Part shown: positions 14,130 to 19,938 of the stretch, piece after piece
Position numbering within the stretch: position 1 is the first letter of the stretch
How the letters are laid out: each line of letters begins with the position of its first letter
Assembly: GCA_035539855.1 (NCBI GenBank)
Contig: DATLHO010000226.1
Coordinates: forward strand, 1-19,938
Reading direction: 5' to 3'
Source of the DNA: DATLHO01 sp035539855
GTDB lineage: Bacteria; Bacteroidota; Ignavibacteria; OLB7
Length of the DNA: 19,938 bases
Notes under the pieces: generated by a model
What the model was told of the DNA's origin: nothing
What the model saw: only the letters and a program-made list of their open reading frames with translations
Database searches by the model: none
Translations under genes and position numbers: made by a program

Positions 14130-16262
14130 TCACTCACGGACGAACCGACCACCCCACACCTTCTCTCCACACGTCACGCGGAGCAGATAGCTGCCAGCGG
14201 CAAGCGCACGCACGTCGAGGTCGCGGCGATAGTCGCCGCGCGCGGCATCGTCGGTCACGCGCATGACCGTGCGCCCGCTCATGTCGCTGACGACGATCTC
14301 GACGACGCCTCCGTCGATCGCGGCGAGCTCGACGCTGAGGCGTCCGCTCGTCGGGTGCGGCGAGAGTCGCAGCGCGGCGGTCGCGAGCGCTTCGCTCTCG
14401 ACGCCGGTGGGCAGCTCGAAGACGAACGGCGATGAGATGTTCCAGCAGCCGAGCGAGCTCTTGACGCGCACCGTGTAGGTGCCGGATTCGGTCGCAACGT
14501 ACGCGCGGCTGACCGCTCCGGGAATGAGTGTGTCGTTGCGGTACCACACGTGCGCGGAGAAGCCGCCGCCGGCATCGAGCGTGTTGGTGCCGAGCTGCGA
14601 GATCACCGGCTGCGGCAGCGGAGCCAGCGCGACGGTTATGGTGTCGGAGACACTCGAGCAGCCGTTGGAGTACGCGGTGACGAAGTAGTTGCCCGGCTCG
14701 CGGACAGTGATCTGGTCGCCCATCTCGCCGGTCGACCATCGATTCTCGACGCCGAGCCGTCCGCGCAACGTGATGCTGTCGCCGGGACAGATCGTGACGT
14801 CGACGCTCGGCGAGATCACGGCCGCCAGCGCGGGGATGATCCGGAAGCCGGTCGTTGCGTCGATCTTCGTCTGCGATGGCGATGTGGACGTGACGCGAAA
14901 GCGGAAGCGGCTCGAGCCCGACGGATCGCATGGCATGATGCCCGAGATCGTGCCGCCGCTGGAGCCGGCGAGCGTGCCGATGACACGCGGGGCGCCGAAG
15001 CTCCCGGTCTCATCGCTGAGCTCGAGCGTGAAGACGTTGTTGGCGCCGAAGTTCGAGGCGTTGAACGAGGCGTGCACGCTGTCGCTGCCTCGGAAGCTCA
15101 GCGCGGAATCCCCCGTGATCTCCGGCGTGCCGAGCAGCGCAAGCGCGCGGTTGCCGCCGATCTCGATGATCTTGTCGGCGCCGGGATAGTTCGTGCCGAC
15201 TCCCTTCTCGTCGCGGTTGCTCGTCGCGAGGAAGATGCGTCCGTCGGGCGCGATGCAGAGATCGCGCAGCCGTCCGAACTCCTCGTCGAAGTGGATGGTC
15301 TCGCCGGTGACCGACGCGCCGCCGAGCGTGAGCTGGCGCAGGTCGCGTTCGTCGAGCGTCGTCATCAGGAGCGAGCCGTTGAACTCCGGTATCGCCGTGC
15401 TGTTGTAGTAGTCGACGCTGCTCGGGAAGATGTTCGTGCGCCACATGCGCGCGGGCACTACGACGTTCGAGTCGGAGCAGAACTTCTGCTCGGCCACCTG
15501 GTCGCACGTTCCGATGACGCGCGGCCAGCCGTAGTTGCGCCGGCGCTGAATGTTGTTGAGCTCGTCGACCGAGTCCTTGCCCTGCTCGACTCCGTAGACC
15601 GTGCCGTTCGGCAGCGCGACGATGCCGCGTCCGTCGCGATGGCCCCAGGACCAGAGGAGGTTGACCGGCGTCGGCGCGGAGGCCGACGGATTGTCCGTCG
15701 GCACGCTGCCATCGAAGTTCATGCGAAGCACCTTGCCGCCGAGGAACCACGGGCTCTGCGGGAACATCTCCTGATCGGCGTCGCCGACAGTCATGAGAAT
15801 CCTGCGGTCGGGTGTCCACGTCATGCGCCCGCCGACCGAATGGGCGTTGGCCGCCACTCGATGGAAGATCACCGTCGAATCGCGCAGCGCGGTGCCGTCG
15901 TAGCGAAAGCGCACCAGCTTCAGGCGCACCTCCAACTGCTCGTAGTAGGTGTAGGCGAGGAACACGTACGGCGTGTCGCGCAGGGTCCGGTAGACCGACA
16001 TGCCGACGAGTCCCGCCTCGTTCGACTCCCACAGATCACCGACCTGATGGATCGTGCGGATCTCGCCGGTGCCCGGATTGACGCGGCCGACGCGGCCTCC
16101 CTTCTCGGCAAACCAGATCCAGTCGTCGGGACCCCACGTGATCTCGACGGGGATCTTCAACCCGGTGACGACGTCCCGGCGCGAGAGGTCGGGCGTCTGT
16201 GCGGTGGCGGACAGTGCGGACAGGAACAGCGCAACGAGCGTGACGGTGTAGAGATGCTTCAT
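14130..16262 (-). CDS. Secreted PQQ-type glucose/sorbosone dehydrogenase-like protein with T9SS sorting domain, paralogue 1, 710 aa
   Basis: The ATG at 16262 starts an MKHLYTV signal peptide with cleavage likely after SATA (residue 21); an in-frame TTG three codons earlier is less likely. Residues 25-370 match the glucose/sorbosone dehydrogenase beta-propeller family, whose soluble members oxidise sugars with PQQ and Ca2+. Candidate catalytic or cofactor positions are His141 in NAHSVGGR, GHRDGRG (207-213), EQGKDSVDELN (226-236) and TSNRDEKG (347-354). A beta-sandwich (about 385-480, with NVFTLELSDETGSF), an Ig/PKD-like cysteine-containing region (about 480-620) and a T9SS type A-like C-terminal domain follow (about 630-710; LRLSPHPTSGRL, VSDMSGR, LAAGSYLLRV, RFVRE). 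The protein should be exported through T9SS and anchored or released. The EHGP motif of the family is altered to EQGK, so substrate and activity are uncertain. Confidence 0.9.
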   Translation of the reverse strand: MKHLYTVTLVALFLSALSATAQTPDLSRRDVVTGLKIPVEITWGPDDWIWFAEKGGRVGRVNPGTGEIRTIHQVGDLWESNEAGLVGMSVYRTLRDTPYVFLAYTYYEQLEVRLKLVRFRYDGTALRDSTVIFHRVAANAHSVGGRMTWTPDRRILMTVGDADQEMFPQSPWFLGGKVLRMNFDGSVPTDNPSASAPTPVNLLWSWGHRDGRGIVALPNGTVYGVEQGKDSVDELNNIQRRRNYGWPRVIGTCDQVAEQKFCSDSNVVVPARMWRTNIFPSSVDYYNSTAIPEFNGSLLMTTLDERDLRQLTLGGASVTGETIHFDEEFGRLRDLCIAPDGRIFLATSNRDEKGVGTNYPGADKIIEIGGNRALALLGTPEITGDSALSFRGSDSVHASFNASNFGANNVFTLELSDETGSFGAPRVIGTLAGSSGGTISGIMPCDPSGSSRFRFRVTSTSPSQTKIDATTGFRIIPALAAVISPSVDVTICPGDSITLRGRLGVENRWSTGEMGDQITVREPGNYFVTAYSNGCSSVSDTITVALAPLPQPVISQLGTNTLDAGGGFSAHVWYRNDTLIPGAVSRAYVATESGTYTVRVKSSLGCWNISSPFVFELPTGVESEALATAALRLSPHPTSGRLSVELAAIDGGVVEIVVSDMSGRTVMRVTDDAARGDYRRDLDVRALAAGSYLLRVTCGEKVWGGRFVRE

Positions 16263-16331
16263 CGATGGCAAGGGAGAGAGAGATAGAGAGCGGGCGCGGC
16301 GCAGCGCGTCGGCCTTCGGGGAACTGGGACG

Positions 16332-16339
16332 GAAAGATA
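16332..16339 (-). promoter_or_regulatory. Candidate -10 box for dehydrogenase paralogue 1
   Basis: On the - strand this reads TATCTTTC, about 70 nt before the ATG, and resembles the TATCTT boxes upstream of pdxJ and giant-protein copy D. No clear TTG element is seen upstream. The stretch between it and the gene contains a CTCTCTATCTCTCTCTCCC pyrimidine run (16271-16289). Confidence 0.35.
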
Positions 16340-16363
16340 CGAGCTTCGCGTGTCCGAAACGGA

Positions 16364-16398
16364 GCAGGGCACCGGCGACGGTGATCGCGGTGCCCTGC
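16364..16398 (-). terminator. Likely terminator of dehydrogenase paralogue 2
   Basis: GCAGGGCACCG (16364-16374) pairs with CGGTGCCCTGC (16388-16398), a perfect 11-bp stem with a 13-nt loop; on the - strand it is followed by TCCGTTTCGG. It lies between the end of paralogue 2 and the candidate promoter of paralogue 1, suggesting the two are separate units. Confidence 0.6.
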
Positions 16399-16412
16399 GC
16401 TCGAAGACGATG

Positions 16413-16467
16413 TGCCGGCGAGGGCCGGCAGTGCGCGTTTCGCTACGCCGGCGCGTGCCGGCCGGCG
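16413..16467. repeat. Pair of short GCCGGC hairpins
   Basis: TGCCGGC/GCCGGCA (16413-16430, 4-nt loop) and CGCCGGC/GCCGGCG (16446-16467, 8-nt loop) sit side by side between the stop of paralogue 2 and its likely terminator. The word GCTACGCCGG occurs twice nearby (16442 and 16478). Confidence 0.5.
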
Positions 16468-16498
16468 GTGCCGTGACGCTACGCCGGAGCGTTCCTGA

Positions 16499-18646
16499 TC
16501 ATTCCTTGACGACTCGCCGCACCCAGGTTTCGTCGCCCGCATTGAGGCGCAAGACGTAGGCGCCGGCCGGCAGCGCGCCGACGTCGACGCTCGTCCGGGC
16601 GGTCGCGCCGTCGACGTCGATCTCGTCGGAGATAACGACGGCACCGCGCATGTCGACGAGCTCGATGCGCACGCGGCCCGTGTGGCCGAGCATCAGCTCG
16701 ATCTGCAGACGCTCGCGCATCGGCGACGGCGCAACGCGCAGGTCGGCGTCGCGCGTCTCGTCGACGATGCCGGCGGTGGACACCACGATCTGGTTCGAGA
16801 AGCCCGTGCACCCGTTCGAGTCGACCACGCGCACGACGTAGGTCGCGTTGCGCGTCGCGCCGAAGACGCGCTCGGTGCTGACGACCGTTCCGCTGTCGGT
16901 GCGCACCCAGGCGTAGCTCACGTAGCCCTCCGGCGCAATCAGGGTGTTCCCGTCGCGTGTCGCCTGCGGCGTCGGCACCGGATAGACATCGAAGCTGACG
17001 GTGTCGCGCACGTCGCAGCCGAAGCTGTTGCTCACGGTCGCGACGTAGCTGCGCGACTCGGTCAACGTGACGACGGGATTCGGACAGTCGACGCAGCTCA
17101 GTCCGGCCGCGGGAGACCAGCGCGGACGCGTGCCGCCGGTGACGTTGAGCTGCACGGTGGCGCCGGCGCAGTAGCGGCGATCCTCGCTTCCGGTGATCAC
17201 CGGCTGCTGCGGCGCCTCGACGACGAGCGGTCCGCCGTTGACCGGCGACGTGGCCGCCGGATCGGACGAGATGACGCGCACGCGATACTCCGTTCCCGGC
17301 GCGACGTCGCACGGCAGGATCGTCGTGATCGCGCCGCCGTTGGGACCCTCGAGCGTCCCGAGCACGACCGGAGCGTCGAACGAGCCGACGGCATCGGAGA
17401 GCTGGACGGTGAAGACGTTGCCGCCGGTGAACGGACCGGCCGCGCCGAAGGTGACCTGAACCTGCTCGCCGCCGTGCAGCGTCGTCGGCGTCACGGTCGG
17501 CGCGAAGATCGTGGCGCCGCTGACGACGCCGCGGAGCTCGACGATGCGATCGTCGTCAGCCTTCGGGAAGCCGCCGCCCGCGCGGCCGTCGCGATTGCTG
17601 GTGGCGATGAAGACACGTCCGTCGGGCGCGACCGCGATGTCGCGCAGACGTCCGTAGACGTTGTTGTACAGCACCGTCTCGGAGACGATCCGCTGTCCGT
17701 CGCCGCTGAGCTTGAGCACGCGCAGGTCGGCCTCCTTGAGCGTGGTCATCAGCAGCGAGCCCTGCCATTCGGGGATCGCGGAGTGGTTGTAGTACTCGAT
17801 GCCCGCGACCGCCAGCGTCGGCGTCCACGTCTTGATCGGCTCGACGACGGATGAGTCCTCACACATCCTCGTCTCGCCGGCCTCGTCGCAGATGCCCTGG
17901 ACTGTCGGCCACCCGTAGTTGCCGCGGGCCTTGATGATGTTGACCTCGTCGTCGTTGCTCGGTCCGTGCTCCGAGGAGTAGAACGCACCGCCGGGTCCGA
18001 TCGTCAGGCCCTGTGCGTTGCGGTGGCCGGTCGTGTAGATGAGGTTTGCCGGGAACGGCGCGTTCGGCCAGGGGTTGTCGACGGCGCCGGTGCCGTCGAG
18101 CTCGAGGCGGAGGATCTTGCCGACGATCTGCGAATGGTTCTGCGCGCCCGGCTGGTTCTGCGCGTCGCCGGTCGTCATCAGCAGCTTGCGATCGGGCGTG
18201 ACGAGCAGACGGCTCCCGTTGTGGGTCGGAAAGCCGGGGATGTTCTGCAGCAGGATCTGCGGAGCGACCAGCGCGGCGCCGGCGAAGGAGTAGCGCACGA
18301 GCTTCTCCGCGATGTCGGTGCCGTTGCGATAGTTGTAGACGATGTACACGTAGGCCGAGTCCGGGAAGTCCGGATGCAGCGCCATGCCGAGCAATCCCGA
18401 CTCGCTCTGCTCGTGCACGTCGGTCAGCGTCAGCAGCACCTGCTGCTCGCCGTTATCGGGATTGACACGGCTGACGCGGCCGCCCCGCTCGGTCATCCAG
18501 ATCATTCCGTCGGGTCCCCAGAGAATCTCCCACGGCGTATCGAGTCCCTTGATCACGTCGCGCGTGCGGACCGTCTGTGCGCTGGTCGCGGGCGCGAGCA
18601 GTACGAACGAAAGAACGCTGGCCAGCAGTGTGTAGATGATTCGCAT
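16499..18646 (-). CDS. Secreted PQQ-type glucose/sorbosone dehydrogenase-like protein with T9SS sorting domain, paralogue 2, 715 aa
   Basis: The ATG at 18646 starts a signal peptide (MRIIYTLLASV..., cleavage likely after TSA, residue 23). Residues 27-375 are the dehydrogenase beta-propeller, and this copy keeps the family motifs better than its neighbour: PTHNGSRL (140-147, with His142), GHRNAQG (207-213), EHGPSNDDEVN (226-236) and TSNRDGRAGG (349-358, with Arg352 and Arg355). A beta-sandwich follows (about 380-477, with NVFTVQLSDAVGSF), then an Ig/PKD-like region with paired cysteines (about 482-625), and a T9SS type A-like C-terminal domain (about 635-715; LRVAPSPMRERL, LVDMRGA, LPAGAYVLRL, RRVVKE). 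It is probably an extracellular sugar or related-alcohol dehydrogenase needing PQQ and Ca2+, exported by T9SS; the substrate cannot be read from sequence. Confidence 0.92.
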   Translation of the reverse strand: MRIIYTLLASVLSFVLLAPATSAQTVRTRDVIKGLDTPWEILWGPDGMIWMTERGGRVSRVNPDNGEQQVLLTLTDVHEQSESGLLGMALHPDFPDSAYVYIVYNYRNGTDIAEKLVRYSFAGAALVAPQILLQNIPGFPTHNGSRLLVTPDRKLLMTTGDAQNQPGAQNHSQIVGKILRLELDGTGAVDNPWPNAPFPANLIYTTGHRNAQGLTIGPGGAFYSSEHGPSNDDEVNIIKARGNYGWPTVQGICDEAGETRMCEDSSVVEPIKTWTPTLAVAGIEYYNHSAIPEWQGSLLMTTLKEADLRVLKLSGDGQRIVSETVLYNNVYGRLRDIAVAPDGRVFIATSNRDGRAGGGFPKADDDRIVELRGVVSGATIFAPTVTPTTLHGGEQVQVTFGAAGPFTGGNVFTVQLSDAVGSFDAPVVLGTLEGPNGGAITTILPCDVAPGTEYRVRVISSDPAATSPVNGGPLVVEAPQQPVITGSEDRRYCAGATVQLNVTGGTRPRWSPAAGLSCVDCPNPVVTLTESRSYVATVSNSFGCDVRDTVSFDVYPVPTPQATRDGNTLIAPEGYVSYAWVRTDSGTVVSTERVFGATRNATYVVRVVDSNGCTGFSNQIVVSTAGIVDETRDADLRVAPSPMRERLQIELMLGHTGRVRIELVDMRGAVVISDEIDVDGATARTSVDVGALPAGAYVLRLNAGDETWVRRVVKE

Positions 18647-18704
18647 GTTGTTCCTCGGACGGAATGGGGCGTAGTTCTGCGGAACCTACACCCCGTTTTC
18701 CGAA

Positions 18705-18710
18705 TATTCA
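18705..18710 (+). promoter_or_regulatory. Candidate -10 element for the metallo-hydrolase gene
   Basis: TATTCA lies in the AT-rich part of the 85-bp divergent gap, 21 nt before the ATG at 18732. There is no recognisable -35 box or Shine-Dalgarno sequence. Confidence 0.25.
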
Positions 18711-18731
18711 TTTTCCTTTTTCTTCGCCACG

Positions 18732-19379
18732 ATGGCCCTGCAGATCCACGCCTACGAATCCGGTCCGGTCGCGACCTTCGGATACCTCGTCATCGACGAC
18801 GCGACGCGCGACGCGCTGATCGTCGACGCGCCCTTCGGCGTGACCGCCGAGCTGACCCTCGACGCGCAGCGCGAGGGCGTCACCCCGTCCGCGCTGGTGC
18901 TGACGCACACTCACTGGGATCACGTCGGCGACGCGGCCGAGCTCAAGCGACGCTACCCGGAGATGCTCGTCTACGTGCACCGCGACGACGACTACCGCCT
19001 CGTCGATCCGATGAAGCACACGGTGTGGCCGCTCCCGTTCGAGGTCGAGTCGCTGAGCGCCGATCGCTACCTCGCCCACGGCGACACTGTGGCCGTCGGC
19101 GGCATCGCGCTCACCGTCCTGCACACGCCGGGACATACCGAGGGTGGCATCTGCCTGTACTCCGTCGAGCACTCGTCGATCTTCGTCGGGGATACGCTCT
19201 TCGCCGGCTCGGTCGGTCGGACGGATCTGCCAGGCGGCAACTGGGAGACGCTGCGCACCTCGATCGCGTCGCACCTGATGACGCTGCCCGATGATGTCGC
19301 CGTCTATGCCGGTCACGGCGAGACGACGACCATCGGCGTCGAGCGCCGCACGAATCCGTTCGTCGGCGAGGGGGCATAA
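18732..19379 (+). CDS. Metallo-beta-lactamase fold hydrolase, glyoxalase II-like, 215 aa
   Basis: This is a cytoplasmic metal-dependent hydrolase; no signal peptide is present. The binuclear metal site is complete: THTHWDH (58-64, with His59, His61, Asp63 and His64), HTPGHTEGG (131-139, with His135), FVGDTLF (151-157, with Asp154) and YAGHGETTTIGVER (192-205, with His195). The GRTDLPGG segment and the GHGETTTIGxERxxNPF ending are typical of short glyoxalase II-like hydrolases (YcbL type) that lack the substrate-binding C-terminal domain of true glyoxalase II. The substrate is therefore unknown; small thioesters such as S-lactoylglutathione-like compounds are one possibility. It is divergent from dehydrogenase paralogue 2 across 85 bp and has its own terminator, so it is probably monocistronic. 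Confidence 0.93.
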   Translation: MALQIHAYESGPVATFGYLVIDDATRDALIVDAPFGVTAELTLDAQREGVTPSALVLTHTHWDHVGDAAELKRRYPEMLVYVHRDDDYRLVDPMKHTVWPLPFEVESLSADRYLAHGDTVAVGGIALTVLHTPGHTEGGICLYSVEHSSIFVGDTLFAGSVGRTDLPGGNWETLRTSIASHLMTLPDDVAVYAGHGETTTIGVERRTNPFVGEGA

Positions 19380-19384
19380 AAGGG

Positions 19385-19437
19385 AATCGGAGAGCCCTCA
19401 CGGTGTCCAAGCCGTTGAGAACTCTCCGATTGTTTTC
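19385..19437 (+). terminator. Rho-independent terminator of the metallo-hydrolase gene
   Basis: AATCGGAGAG (19385-19394) pairs perfectly with CTCTCCGATT (19422-19431), followed by GTTTTCC. The intervening bases extend the stem (CTCACGG with CCGTTGAG, one bulge). It begins 6 nt after the stop codon. Confidence 0.85.
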
Positions 19438-19848
19438 CTGGCAGAACCGTGGTTGCTCTGCCGTACCCCTGTCGATGTGCTGAGGACGTCCTGCCTCATG
19501 TCCCGTAAACAGGCACCGCCGTGGTGCGCGATGTCCCTATCCTGTTTCAGAACCCTCAAGCGAGCGGATTTTCCCTCATCCGCCTCCGTCTGGCGACGGA
19601 GTTTCGCTTGCTCGAGGACAAGCCTTTCTGAGCACTTTTCGGCGAGCGGTCCAGACCCGCCGAAGCCTTTCGTTGAGGTCCTGCTCCATTATTTACAACC
19701 TCCGTGCCGATGGACGAGACCGCAGCGTCGAGGTCGAATTCTTCCGGAAATCGGGGATTTCCCCCGGGGTCCCCTCGCTCTGCAACATTCAGAACGTAAA
19801 GTGGGCGTGCAGCGTGAAAGGTAGATTCCTCGTCGGAAACGCCGATCC
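19438..19848. other. Gene-poor, hairpin-rich intergenic region
   Basis: No convincing coding gene is seen between the metallo-hydrolase terminator and the end of the metH-like gene. Base use is less GC-rich than in the neighbouring genes and open frames on both strands lack family motifs. Several hairpins are present: GCACC/GGTGC (19513-19527), a three-way junction (19557-19610), TTCGGCG/CGCCGAA (19638-19664, with an inner stem) and GGAAATC/GATTTCC (19746-19762). The last could serve as a - strand terminator for metH, but no good T-tract was found. Confidence 0.5.
19557..19610 (+). ncRNA. Candidate structured RNA: perfect three-way junction
   Basis: Three helices nest without mismatch. P1 is CAAGCGA/TCGCTTG (19557-19563 with 19604-19610), P2 is GCGGAT/ATCCGC (19564-19569 with 19578-19583) and P3 is CTCCGTC/GACGGAG (19584-19590 with 19595-19601). 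Only two unpaired bases lie at the junction. The 3' strand of P1 can also pair with CAAGC at 19619-19623. It matches no RNA family that I recognise, and either strand could be transcribed. Confidence 0.35.
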
Positions 19849-19938
19849 TCACTCGCGGATGTTGAAGTACTTCGCCGCGGGATGATGCACGACAATGGCG
19901 CTCGTCGACTGCTCCGGCTCGAGCATGAACTCCTCGGA
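19849..19938 (-). CDS. metH: C-terminal end of cobalamin-dependent methionine synthase (activation domain)
   Basis: The gene enters from the right edge on the - strand; the last 29 codons and the TGA stop are present. The visible residues contain EEFMLEPEQSTSA followed by HHPAAKYFNI. This matches the C terminus of the AdoMet-binding reactivation domain of MetH, where a SxSA/G...HP.AKYF segment ends the protein in forms without a long tail. MetH transfers a methyl group from 5-methyltetrahydrofolate via cobalamin to homocysteine. The short length visible is the main limit; a stand-alone activation-domain protein would look the same. Confidence 0.75.
   Translation of the reverse strand, partial: SEEFMLEPEQSTSAIVVHHPAAKYFNIRE

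Noticed and set aside
19680..19770. tRNA-like GGTCGAATTC near 19730
   Set aside because: It resembles a T-loop only loosely and no acceptor, D or anticodon arm can be fitted around it.
19291..19824. A 177-codon + strand open frame past the metallo-hydrolase
   Set aside because: It overlaps the metallo-hydrolase in another frame and crosses its terminator; the product has no recognisable motif.
19556..19852. A 98-codon - strand open frame in the right intergenic region
   Set aside because: It overlaps the metH-like stop by a few bases and contains the three-way-junction inverted repeats; no family resemblance and no ribosome binding site was seen.

Overview
The window (about 20 kb, GC-rich) looks like chromosome from a high-GC member of the Bacteroidota/Chlorobi/Kapabacteria side of the FCB group. 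The best evidence is two secreted enzymes that end in type IX secretion (T9SS) sorting domains. Large exported beta-sandwich repeat proteins, AT-rich promoter-like boxes (TAnnTTT type) and mostly weak Shine-Dalgarno sequences fit the same picture. The exact taxon is inference.

Left part (1-11262, + strand): a tandem array of four paralogous giant exported proteins. The first is only a 3' fragment (1-334); the other three are complete (801-3947, 4280-7402, 7991-11134; 1048, 1040 and 1047 aa). Each complete copy has a signal peptide, an N-terminal beta-sandwich region of about 240 residues, about six Ig-like ASH/HYDIN ('choice-of-anchor D') modules, and a conserved C-terminal tail that is not a recognisable T9SS domain. 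Each gene is its own unit: a promoter-like site, a long structured leader, the gene, then a two-hairpin 3' region whose second hairpin is a Rho-independent terminator.

Middle (11278-14105, + strand): housekeeping genes. pdxJ (pyridoxine 5'-phosphate synthase) is followed by a gene-free stretch of about 460 bp. That stretch holds a striking mirrored inverted repeat of about 340 bp built from six hairpins, then one more strong hairpin. A DUF2203 gene and a cysteine desulfurase gene follow, 15 nt apart, probably as one operon. PdxJ makes the PLP precursor and the desulfurase is a PLP enzyme, but that link may be accidental.

Right part (14077-18646, - strand): two paralogous secreted PQQ-type glucose/sorbosone dehydrogenase-like proteins (710 and 715 aa). 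Both have the order dehydrogenase beta-propeller, beta-sandwich, Ig/PKD-like region, T9SS C-terminal domain. A terminator-like hairpin lies between them, so they are probably transcribed separately.

Right edge: a glyoxalase II-like metallo-beta-lactamase hydrolase (18732-19379, + strand) is divergent from the second dehydrogenase and has its own terminator. A gene-poor, hairpin-rich stretch of about 410 bp follows, including a perfect three-way-junction fold at 19557-19610. The window closes with the last 29 codons of a - strand gene that looks like metH.

No tRNA, rRNA, CRISPR array, insertion sequence or transposase gene was seen. The most unusual features are the mirrored hairpin element, the co-varying 3' hairpins of the giant-protein genes, the shared C-terminal tail of those proteins and the three-way-junction candidate RNA.
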